A stretch of 64,000 bases of DNA, taken from positions 10,541,336 through 10,605,335 of the forward strand of contig NC_046620.1 in the NCBI RefSeq assembly GCF_900324465.2, in the 5' to 3' direction. Origin of the DNA: Anabas testudineus. Lineage: Eukaryota; Chordata; Actinopteri; Anabantiformes; Anabantidae. Shown piece by piece: positions 14,190 through 28,900 of the stretch. Made by a program: the position numbers and the translations under genes. The notes beneath the pieces were generated by a model. That model was not told the origin of the DNA. It made no database searches and saw only the letters and a program-made list of their open reading frames with translations. Numbering within the stretch: the stretch's first letter is position 1; every line of letters starts with the position of its first letter.

Positions 14190-14678
14190 AAACAACTCAC
14201 CGTTTAAAATGCTATCTGTTAACTGTTTACCTCTCTTTTCGTCTCGCACAACGCTTCCTTTCGCACATGCGTAAAAGCGCCCAGCCGACCTCGAAGTAAA
14301 ATTGTTTGTGATTGGTCAGAAGATTCTCTGTCGTGATTAGCACGTTTGTGTTATTTTTGCCAAACAGCGTTAATGCTGTAATTATATGACAACTTAAACT
14401 GCATGCAGCAGCTCACGTGGTTTATTTTTGCAGATTATTTATATTTCCCTGTGTTGTAAAGACCGTACTTGGTATATTCTTGTTTTCCACTCCGAGGTGA
14501 CAGGGGGCGCTGTGGTGCCGCCGTCTCTCCAAACTGTCGATCATCTGACCAACACACAGCTGGCCCTCCACTAGTTTTTGACAACAACGGCTCTGTCGAC
14601 AATGTTCACATCTTGACTACTTTCCCCCAGACTGCTATAACCTACTGTTAGTCCGTTGTCTGCTTAAAGCTGTATATC
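14190..14678. promoter_or_regulatory. Divergent promoter shared by polr2k (-) and stk3 (+)
   Basis: The polr2k leader exon (about 14201-14260, minus) and the stk3 first exon (start codon 14679, plus) lie head to head. The gap holds an NRF1-like motif (GCACATGCGT near 14262) and an inverted CCAAT box (ATTGG near 14313). No TATA box. This is typical of a bidirectional housekeeping promoter. Transcription start sites are inferred, not seen. Confidence 0.6.
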
Positions 14679-18914
<4,236 letters not shown>

Positions 18915-21560
18915 GTTATCCTTCTTGTCACCTTTTCCTTCAGCTCTGGGTTTCCCAAAGCCATTATCACAAAGCTAGTGAAACCTGACTACTGTTTTGA
19001 CTCACTACTAACTATCCTCTGAATGACGTTAGATGCCTCCTTTCCTTATGGAAACACCCAGGCCAACATTTTATCTAGCTCAGCAGCAGGTGTTATAAGC
19101 AGTGTGGTCAATGACATGGTCATTTTTCATCAGACTTTTTATTGTCAGTGTAAATATGATATAGAGCCTAGTTTGGAAATACCTGCAACAAAGAGCTGCA
19201 GGGGTTTGTTCATGACCAAAGACAATCAAGATGATGTTAAGTTGCGAATGCCTTAAAAGATTTGAAGCCTAATTTTCAAAATAAGCAATGTAATAAACAA
19301 AAAACAAGTCATTTAAAAGGTTGAATCCATCTCCTCACTTGTAAGTGAGTTGGACTGTGGAAAAGTGCTAATGTTTATCAGGATGGACAGAAGTGATGCA
19401 GATCGTGCATGTTTTCAATAGTTTGTGGAAGTTTGTGAAGCTTATTTCATTAGTCTTTAATTTCATTTATTTACTAAGTCATGATCTGGGATTCTTTGTA
19501 CATCAACTTCACAGTCTATGTTGATGAATGCCATGCGTCATAGTGTCTTGTAGCACATCTCAGTTGTACATCTCTCTCAGGGCACAGACTTACCCGCTAC
19601 TCTTCATGAATATAAAATCAGAGGCTTTACTCAACAAATAAATCCACTGCTCTGGATTTAATGGTAGGGTTAATCCAGAAATTCATTCCCTTACATGCAT
19701 TCCAAAATACTGTCACACTTATTTTAACGTCCCTGGAGTCTTTAGAAACCTTGTCGATGTATTTCAAATAATTATTTTTGTGCAACAGATTCTAGCACAA
19801 CTTTCTGAATCATTCAAACCATGTGGAGCCATCCTAAATGTAAGGCAGTGGAGAAGACGGTAACGGTTCGGGGCTCAGAGAAACAGTAGCCAGGCGTGAC
19901 TTGTCCTATGAACTGTTCATGGCTGTAGTTTACTTCAGGAGAAAAACATCAGGTTGAGATGAAGGACTCACCTGATGTCATTTTGTATACTTAGGTAAAA
20001 CAGAGCCGCTGCATCAGCCACACATCTGCTGTCAGAACATCTGACAGATTTCCTAGTGCATTAAGCAAATTTCTCTGCAGCTTATATGTATGCATCGGCA
20101 TAAATGTGTGAAACTTGTTGTTGCTTTCTGCATCCTGACATTGAGGTGTGATGTTGTGAATGAAGGAGTGAAGCTGTGGTGTTTATTCATGCTGTGTGCT
20201 TCATGTGCTGGGACACAAGCTCTGTTCTTACCAGCTAAAAGTCGTATTTACACACAGCCGTTCAGCTCGACGATCGAATGTGTGGTGTGAAATCAATCCT
20301 TTGTAACAGTGAAAGTGTCTATTTTAGTTTCTGAAGATACATTTATGTCTGTGTAAGTGACGAGGAATTAAAGTTCAGAAATGTTAAACATTATTTTTCA
20401 ACAGGGAACGCTAAATTTATAACTTCACCTGTAACAGAACGCTCAGTACTCACCAAACAGACTGCAATTGATCAAAAATGGTGGTTTATTTATCCTAAAA
20501 TAAGATTATATTGGCTGGTATTTGTGTTTTTTGTCCCTTCTCAAATGTCAACATTAATTTTAGACTCAGAAGACCAAATTATTAATTAATCTAATGAAGG
20601 AAACAAGCACCTTTGTTTCAGCTGTAGTTCAGCTTTCTTCTTGATGTAGGACATTTTGTGCTGTCACATGTGCTAATAATGACCCTCTGAATGAATTCTG
20701 ACTGTTTTTAAATCCATGTGCACTATGTCTGCAGGTTGCTGTTACATATGAATGCAAATGTGCAGTCTTGACAGCATGGCTCAGCTCACACTTGCTGCAC
20801 GTTACGGGACAATAATACAGTCTTGTAAATAGACCTGTTACACTATCGTACTGTATGTCTTATCTGATGGACAGTGTGGACAGAATGAGCTGACATTTTA
20901 AACGTATATTGAAATTTCAATCAGTAGTATTTCAGTTTCAAAATGATCATGTTTGTGTTTTGTTTTTCTGCATGCAGTTGAACCTGTTTTGTTTGTTTTT
21001 TGTGTTTTGTTTTTACGCATATCATTAACATCCTTGCCATTTATTGTTTTCATAAAAATCCTTAGTGCAACAAGCATTTAACGTACATACAAGCATTCAC
21101 ACTTTATTTATTAACTGTTGAATAGATTTTTTGTGACACTGGTTTAAATATGGTAGCTGACGTGGCTGTTAATATTTTTGCCCTTTGTCAAATACATGTG
21201 GCTTGATTTCGGTGTCTTTGTTAGACTATGCATGTTTATGTTTGCTACGTAGGGGGGGGTGCTCTTTTATTAACTGCACAGGTAAGAGCGCTGCTAATAA
21301 GGAAGATAGACTATTTTCAGCTTTTAATAAAACAAACTATTTACTCTGTACAATAAAAAGCTCCTTTGGAAATACGACATTGTTCAAATCGACCATATTG
21401 TGTACAGTTCCCTTTTTATTCCAACTACATGATTTACTTGTTATTGACTTCAGGGTGTAGAGTGGAATGTAAGCATATGTTTGAACCACTTAATTTATTT
21501 TCTTTTGTTTGTAATACTTCACAAAGTTTGAAAAGGTGCAAGAAATAATAAAAGTTACTT
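18915..21560 (+). other. stk3: stk3 3' UTR
   Basis: About 2.6 kb without supported coding sequence, ending at a clear AATAAA (21547-21552). No other AATAAA-bearing gene end intervenes, so the whole stretch is best read as a long 3' UTR. A G-run lies near 21252. Confidence 0.6.
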
Positions 21561-21788
21561 ATAGTTAATCATAATCCTTCTGTCGCCCGACTTGACTTTA
21601 AAGAGACACCTGCACAGGACACCTGTCGTACCGTAACTCTTCTCATTTGAACGCATGACGTTTTCTAACAAGCTCCTCCTGCGTGCTCCTGTAAACGGAC
21701 ATTACGGTAGCAGCTGTCGGTCTCTCTGCAGGACCTGGACCACGGTCACTTCCTCGTGTCACGGCCACTGCACCGTTTGCAAGACAAC

Positions 21789-24700
21789 ATGTCTGCCCTC
21801 CACAGAAGGATCATCAACACCTCATCGGCCCCTGCTGCCATCGGTCCATACAGGTGAGACCACTTTAGCACCCTGCTGGGTTTTCTGGCTGCACACGCTG
21901 GTGCTTGCAACGCTCGGGGACTGATCCGGATTTGATCGGGGGCGGGTTTTCGAGTTCAGTGAACTCACCTGCTGAGACAAAAAAGTGCCAAAGTCTAACT
22001 GTTTGCAGAAGAAGCATTGCAAACTAGAGATTTAGTAGAGTAAAACAGACAGGTAGCTTGAAATGGCGACTATTCACCGAGATGTTCCTTATACACCCAA
22101 AGCTCCTGTCAGACAGGGAATATACAGGTAAGGATTAAAGTCAGTGACACACCTTAAAAAGTAACTTCAAATCTGTTGCAGTGAAGTGATGATAAGTGAT
22201 TAAATAGACTTTTTTTTCGTTGCACAAACTGGGGGGTGTTTCTTCTCTGACCAATAGGCTGTCAGCATGTGGAGGGAGATTAGACTTCACTACAGCACTT
22301 GATTTATTAACATTATTTGCTTTAATGCTAATTGTCTTGTACTTTAATGAAGTAAAATGTTGAATGCAGGGTTTTGCTGATTTTACATACTGAATTAAAA
22401 GATCTGAGTGCTCCTTCCAGATTGGTGCAGGTTCATATAGTATCATATAGAAAGGCATTTTTCTATTTACACATGACTAATGACTGTAAAAGATGAATTA
22501 AGACACAATAACGAATTCAATATAAAGATACAATTTCACATCAAAAAATAACTTGAACCTGAAATTCATTGGTCATCACGGACTGATAAAACTGTGTGTG
22601 TGTGTGTGTGTGTGTGTTATCCTCAGTCAGGCGGTGGTTGTGGACAGAACCATGTACATCTCCGGTCAGCTGGGGCTGGACGTGGCCTCTGGTCAGCTGG
22701 TAGATGGAGGAGTGAAGGCCCAGGCCAAACAGGTGAGACTCTCAGGGACAGATATGCTGATGATTTACAGTGTTAATGTAACATCTGTCTGTTACTTATC
22801 AGTTATTGGTTTATATATCATATAGTGATTTAATTAAATAACACGATGTTTCATCCGATTGCTTGTTAAATCTCAGTGTCTGAGCAACATAAATAAAGTA
22901 AATAGAAAAAGTGACACGTGAGATGAAACATTTCATCCTCCAGGCTCTTCTAAACATGGGGGAGATCCTTAAAGCTGCCGGCTGTGACTACAGCAACGGT
23001 GAGACTCACTCACATCTCACTATTCAACATCAGAAGTCAACAAACTCTCCGATTAAAGCAACTGTTTCATTTCAGTGGTGAAGACAACCGTGCTGCTCGC
23101 TGACATAAACGACTTTAACAGCGTCAACGAGGTCTACAAAACATGTAAGTTAATATATATAAATGCTTTGTTGTTTATTTTCACCCATACTGACTTAAAT
23201 TCAATGCTAGAACGTAGATGTTGCAGAGTGGAGCATAATCTGAGCTATGGTGAAATATACTGAATGTATGAATAACTGCTGAATCATCGGGGTCAGTGTA
23301 ATCTCTGTCTCTGAGGTATGCTTTGTATTGGGATTACTGGGATTTGTTATTCTGTAATTTCATCATTATATACAAGCAGCCATATGGGTGATTTTCAGAA
23401 GCACAGTTTTAATGGACAGTAAAAATTTTACTTGAATCATTTTAAATGTGTTTTCATGTTATATAGCGTAATAATGTATGTGTGCCCCATCAATATTACA
23501 TTAATTCCAAAACACAAATTAACAGTTAGGAGTTATTTAAGTGCTGATACCTGTGTGTTAACGGGAGATACAGCGACTGCCGACTGGTTTAGACGCTCGT
23601 CCAGCTCTTCTGCTGCTGCTTTTGTGTGAATGCTACTGCTTTTGTTTGGGCTTTTCCTCCTGGATCACAACAGACGGGTGCAATGGAAGCTGCAGCGCCC
23701 AGCGAGTTGTAAATGGATACTGCTGTGCAGGCACACAGCTGTAACCCAGCTCGTCTCAGAAAGCTTTGCTGCACAGACCCTTCACAAGCCCACGCCGCCG
23801 CCCACCTCCAACCCTCTGATCAACCCTAAACCACAGACAGGAAACTTTCCGTGAACTTGATGAGGCAAAGCGGATCACAACAGATCCTGTGTGATCCAGA
23901 GTCGCTCAGGCTGCTAGTTAGACTCTCAGTTTAAAGTAAATTTACAACTAATAATCTGATTTCCATCTAAAACACATTTATAGAGATTTTATAAAACCTT
24001 TTGTCTGGTGAAAACAAAAGAAACAACTATCTGCTATAATAAGAAAAAATGAGTTAAACACCATCCAAATAGATTTTTACTGGACAACCAGCTTAATTAC
24101 TTAAAATATATATAACAGCTTAAAAATATATATATCAGTAGAAAGTGGCTCCCAGAAATCAAATGATCCATTCATGGATGGTCATAAACTAACTTTGTGG
24201 TTTTGTCAGCTTGTTTTTAGAATGTAAATGTAATGTAAATGTTTTATCTGCAGTTTTCAGCAGTAATTTTCCTGCCAGAGCCGCCTACCAGGTCGCTGCT
24301 CTCCCCAGAGTAAGTCCAAACCTCTCGAACTGTATACTGGTTTCTGTACTGCACAGGGTCCAGAAAGAGTAAATCAGCCATTTGATTTACATGAATCTGG
24401 TTTTGTGCATAAATTTGTCATGAAATGGGATCTGATCTTCACCACAGTCACAAATATCAACAAACGCACAACAAAGCGTTTAGATTTCTAAGCTAAGCTA
24501 ACATCAACAACACATCTTGGCCTTGTGGAACACAAAGGTTCAATAAAGATATATCAAAGACACACTGTTGTGTTTTCTCAGCTTAGAAATTGATCAGTGT
24601 CATCAGATCCCGTTTCATAACTAATGTATGCAGAAAACTAGGAAATTGCAAACAAACAGATCCACATGGCGGAGCTTGCTGCACGCTCCGTTCATCATCT

Positions 24701-24889
24701 GTATTATAAAACAATTTATCTTGCACGTGGAGTTAAATGTTGTATGTTGATAAGATGCTGAAAGCATTCCCTCACACTGAGTAGTAAACCATGCATTTGC
24801 ATGTATTTCTGCTTCCGCTCCTTTCTCTTCAGGGTGGACTGGTGGAGATTGAGGCTGTTGCTGTTCTCGGTCCCCTCTCTGACTCCTGA
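21789..24889 (+). CDS. rida: 2-iminobutanoate/2-iminopropanoate deaminase (reactive intermediate deaminase A)
   Basis: RIDA (UK114/HRSP12, YjgF family) hydrolyses reactive enamine/imine products of PLP enzymes to ketoacids; it acts as a trimer in cytosol and mitochondria. Exons: 21789-21853, 22627-22732, 22944-22998, 23076-23144, 24254-24309 and 24833-24889, giving 135 residues (human 137). Seen: N-terminus HRRIINTSSAPAAIGPYSQA, MYISGQLGLD, the KTTVLLADINDF segment, and the family signature from PARAAYQVAALPRGG to VEIEAVAVLG, including the conserved active-site arginine in PARAAYQV. AATAAA lies at 25284-25289. A second in-phase first exon lies at 22063-22127 (separate entry). A GT microsatellite sits just before exon 2. 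Confidence 0.97.
22063..22127 (+). CDS. rida: Alternative first coding exon of rida
   Basis: The sequence runs ATG...ATACAG followed by GTAAGG. It has exactly the same length (65 nt) and phase as the standard first exon at 21789-21853, and both end TACAG before the donor. Spliced to exon 2 it would replace the N-terminus by MATIHRDVPYTPKAPVRQ followed by GIYS, then QAVVVD. Shared positions with the standard exon (His-Arg, Ala-Pro, Gly-x-Tyr-Ser) suggest a tandem exon duplication. The conserved Pro of GPYS is Ile here. Use in transcripts is inferred. Confidence 0.6.
22591..22618. repeat. GT dinucleotide microsatellite
   Basis: An uninterrupted GT run lies eight bases upstream of the rida exon 2 acceptor, where it stands in for part of the polypyrimidine tract. 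Confidence 0.9.
24399..24635. mobile_element. Palindromic MITE, copy A (rida intron)
   Basis: The left arm (24399-24436) and right arm (24635-24602, reverse) pair as an imperfect inverted repeat around GTTTT-TGCAT...ATGAAA-GGGATCTGAT. The left arm resembles the arms of the element at 48401-48749 (shared GATCTGATCTTCA and ACAAA blocks). No coding capacity. Superfamily not assigned. Confidence 0.6.
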
Positions 24890-25289
24890 CTAGTCGACCG
24901 CATCACAAACAAGTTGTAGTCTAAAAAGCAGCAGCTCACAATATAGTTGTACTGTGGAAGCAGTGTTATTTCACCAGATGACACATGAGAGACCAGATCT
25001 AGCAGACTGACTTTTTCCATGTGGTCAGATTTTACACTAAAAGTATTTCTGTCTGGCCACTGTGGCACTGCACTATTATGCCACTGAAAGCCTTTAGATT
25101 ACACCTGAAAACGACAGCAGCTCTTGATTCAGCAGATTTTGATTATCTCCTGAAATACTGGACATAGAATAGATGTTCATGATTATGTGTAATTGTACAT
25201 ATTCTCTCATTCAGTGGAATTCAGTGGTCCAAAGTGGATAGATGCTGGTTTGATACCTCATCTTTTGTTTTGTGCCAAGAAAAAATAAA

Positions 25290-25970
25290 CAGCATAACAG
25301 ACTAATAAATGCATTAAAACCACAAATTAGTAAATATTATTTTGGTTATAAGAGTTACATTTATGTATTCAGCATCCAACAAAACGAACATGACATGTCT
25401 TTTCCAGCCTTTTTTAATTTGACAGTAGCTTACAGCAGATTAAAAAAAACATAAACATTTATCTTATTTGTGCTCACTACACTACACTATTAGTACACCA
25501 GCTCTTCATATTCATTGCAAACATGGTTGTAAAATCAAAGCCAGTTATCTAAACAGAATATTATTTCACAAATCAAATATCAGTTTGGCTTTGGTTTTCT
25601 TAGAATTAAAATTTTATAGAAAGGTACAGAATGAACTGGTGGGTTATAGCTAAAGACGTATGCTGTTACAAATTTCTATACAGTTAATAAATAAATATTT
25701 TAATATAGTTAAATTAACTTATTGTGAAATGATCTGATAATAAAGACACCCACTAAGTGCTGTAGAACTCTGCAGCCATACATAAGGAGAAGAAGGCACA
25801 GTGATGACGGAGGAACCCTGGCTAAAAGTGGTCATCACAGGGTCTGCATCTTGGCAACAAGGCAATATCTCTCTCTCTCTCACACACGGTCATACTGTAC
25901 TCTCACTCATGCATACAAACAAGGTAAGACACTTCCAACAAACTCATCTGTACAGATAATTATGTTGAAC
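25290..25970. other. Tail-to-tail gap between rida and the erich5-like gene
   Basis: AT-rich and non-coding. A second + strand AATAAA lies at about 25739-25744. Minus-strand 3' end signals for the erich5-like gene are weak ATTAAA variants near 25411 and 25702. Nothing else is seen apart from a short CT/CA run near 25870. Confidence 0.5.
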
Positions 25971-25971
25971 T

Positions 25972-28900
25972 TCACTCGCTGGGAGCTGAAAAAGAAAAAA
26001 AAAAGAAAATGTTAGGCTAGCGTAGGTGTGTTTTATGCATCATGTGACATAATGTGGCAATTGCAGCTCTGCTTACCTGGCGCCTCGTCTGTTTTGGGCT
26101 CTGAATCAGTAGCTGTGGCCTCAGCTGCTGGAACAAAGTTAAATATTTAGACATATGAATAATCATGATAATTTGTAATGTGTCAATGCTTCTTTGACTA
26201 AATACCTGCTAAACCAACCATTCCCTCAGCCTCAGCTGCATTTCCTAACATGTGCGACATATGCTGCTAGTCCAGCTGTAGTCTCTACATCTTATTTAAA
26301 TGCATTTGGTATATTTCTCATTTGCTTATCTATGGTGCTGTATTGCACATGGCATTGACATCTGCACTGATGGATACCAGTAGAGGTAAATGATGAAATA
26401 CACATTCTTTGCAAAAATCAATGAATGTTCCCATTAAATGAAAATGTTAATTATTCAACTTGTAAAACATTTTAATCCAAATATCAAGTTCCAACGTACA
26501 CCTGTTTCATGGTCCACAGGTGCCCCCTTAATTTCAGATCATTTCCAATAAGCCAGCCCCGACCCTAACTACTACCAGAGCTGCCGCGTTCGGTCTGTTG
26601 ACGTGACATTCAATCCTGAAATGGAGGCCTACAAGCGCAGCATGCCTGACATCGTTCATCACCAGTGGAAGCCCTGCATGCGATGGCATGCTCCAGTTTC
26701 TGTGTGGACTACACCTTAATGAGATCACGGTGACAACAGTCAAATTGTACTGTTATCTCCATACTTTACACACGAGCTTAGAAATAATGCAGTGGGTTGT
26801 TAAAATAACAATAACAAAATATGTTCATCTTAAACTTGATTTAAGTCGCTGTTTGTTCCGAGGTGAGCTGTATTGATGCTACTGTGGATGAGTGTATGTA
26901 CATTATGTAGTACTAAAGAAGGAATGACTACCAAAAATAATGATTCTCATGAGGTTGAAGAGTTCAGGGATTCAGAATGGAAATGTACTGAGTCTCTGTA
27001 TCACAGTTGCCAACCTTAGTGAACCTTAGGTCACAGTTTTTGGAAAATGAAATCTTTGGAAATAATATGGAGTAAGATAAGGATGCAAAGTTATTCTCCC
27101 ATTTTTATGGTGCACACAAATCGACTTTGCTACCTTATCCTTCTTTCTTTAATGGCCTGCATTATTATGACAGACAGTTTGCATTAGACAAAAAGGAAAA
27201 TGAAGAGCCAACCTCACAATCCTTTTGGCTGCTTCTCATTTGCATTTTGAAGTAATAAGTGAAGTGACAGCAGCAAATGTAATGCTGCACTCTGTCACTG
27301 AACTCTGTGTGGAGCACTTCCATGTAAAGACGTCATTTTATCAAGTGTGGAAAGAGTTTGTATAGTTTTTTAATTGCTTTCTTGGGATTTAGAGCAGACT
27401 GTTGTGATGAACTCACTAATCTGTATTTACCATGTCGCCCAGTTACTAGAGAAATGTTTTCAAATGTTTTATCAAGTGCTAAGCTCTTAAAGGTTTTATT
27501 CAAGTTGTAGCTAATTCAAATATCTGCTGTGATTATCTTGTGACAGATCCTTTAATGCTAACTAAATAATTAGATGTGTGACTTATAACCACATTCCTGT
27601 GGCCAACTCGGTGTGTTAAATGCTAAAGTTATGTCCATGTGTTGTTGGATACGACCTGGTTAACGTCACTGCACTGAGACTGGGGCAGGTCTAGGGAAGG
27701 TTGGAAGGGACAATATGTTCATACACTGTCGGGTCAGGTTACTGCTGGTCAGTAGAAACAATTGTACATTTTGTCTTTAATAAGTTCCTCTTCCTTTAAC
27801 GGGTGACATCAGTGATCAGTTGTGACATCAATTTTATAACTCTGTCAAGTGACGCTTCATGAACAGTCAGTAGTCACAGTGACAGGAGATATTGCAGAAA
27901 ACAAGTGTCATTGGTGCCGATATCTTTACTAGTACAAAATGGGCTTGTTCACCTGAGGATGTTCAGGAGGATTAAATGAAAACTATAAAACGCAAGATCT
28001 CGCTTCACTAAAATACTCCCATAAATGTTACATGGCCTGTAGGGAATAGAAAACAACCAGTAAAGAGTTATTGACCTTTCACAGTATTTTTCCCCTCCAA
28101 CACACCTTGCTCTGGAGCTGCCGGCTCCGTGGAGCTCGCTTCTGTCTCAGGGGTAGTGTGTTCTGCTGGAGCTGCTGCATCTGCAGGTGGACTGGCTGCA
28201 GCAGGTTCAGGATCCTCCCCAGCTGGTGGAGTTGCTGCGGTGCTGCCTGCTGATGTGGCAGCTACAGCGGGTTCATCTGCAGGGTTAGCGTCACCATTCT
28301 CGGGCAGCGCCTGGTCAGGAATAGTTTCACTGTCTTCAGCTACTGCTCCGTTCTCGTTGGCTGCGCCTGTCAGGAACACAGCACTGAGTATTGACACAGC
28401 ACGCAAAACAAAAATGAAGACACTGTAAAACTAGTTCAGATTTACTGTAGATCAACTTAGACCGCTATAAACACAGTCAGGTCTGTTAATCAGTCAGATT
28501 AAATTAACTACACACTGCTTTAATGTGTTTCAGTATTTCTACATAGGTGCAAGGAGTAAAATTATAGTCTTCATGTCCCATGAGTCACTGGTAAAATAAC
28601 AGTAATATTACTTTACAAGACCAACTTTGCCTTGTGGTGGGTATGTGATGACTAGAGGCCAACACAAAAACAATCACTGTCAGGCGGCAAAACAAAAATT
28701 GAACTTTTGTTATTTAAATGTGGGACAGCTTGGGGCATCCAGTGCTGTGCATGTGAGTTGTGATCTGTGCGCTTTCTGTTGACAACAGGATAGTTACTGA
28801 CTTTATTTAATCTGAAACCAGAGGGAAGAGCTAATCTGTCATTGTGGGTGCAGTGAAAATATTTGCAACATAATTCAGGCACAGTCTAAGTCTGCAGACT

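Noticed and set aside
23569-23860. Leu-rich open frames inside rida intron 4
   Set aside because: No recognisable domain; rida splices cleanly across it, and the composition looks accidental.
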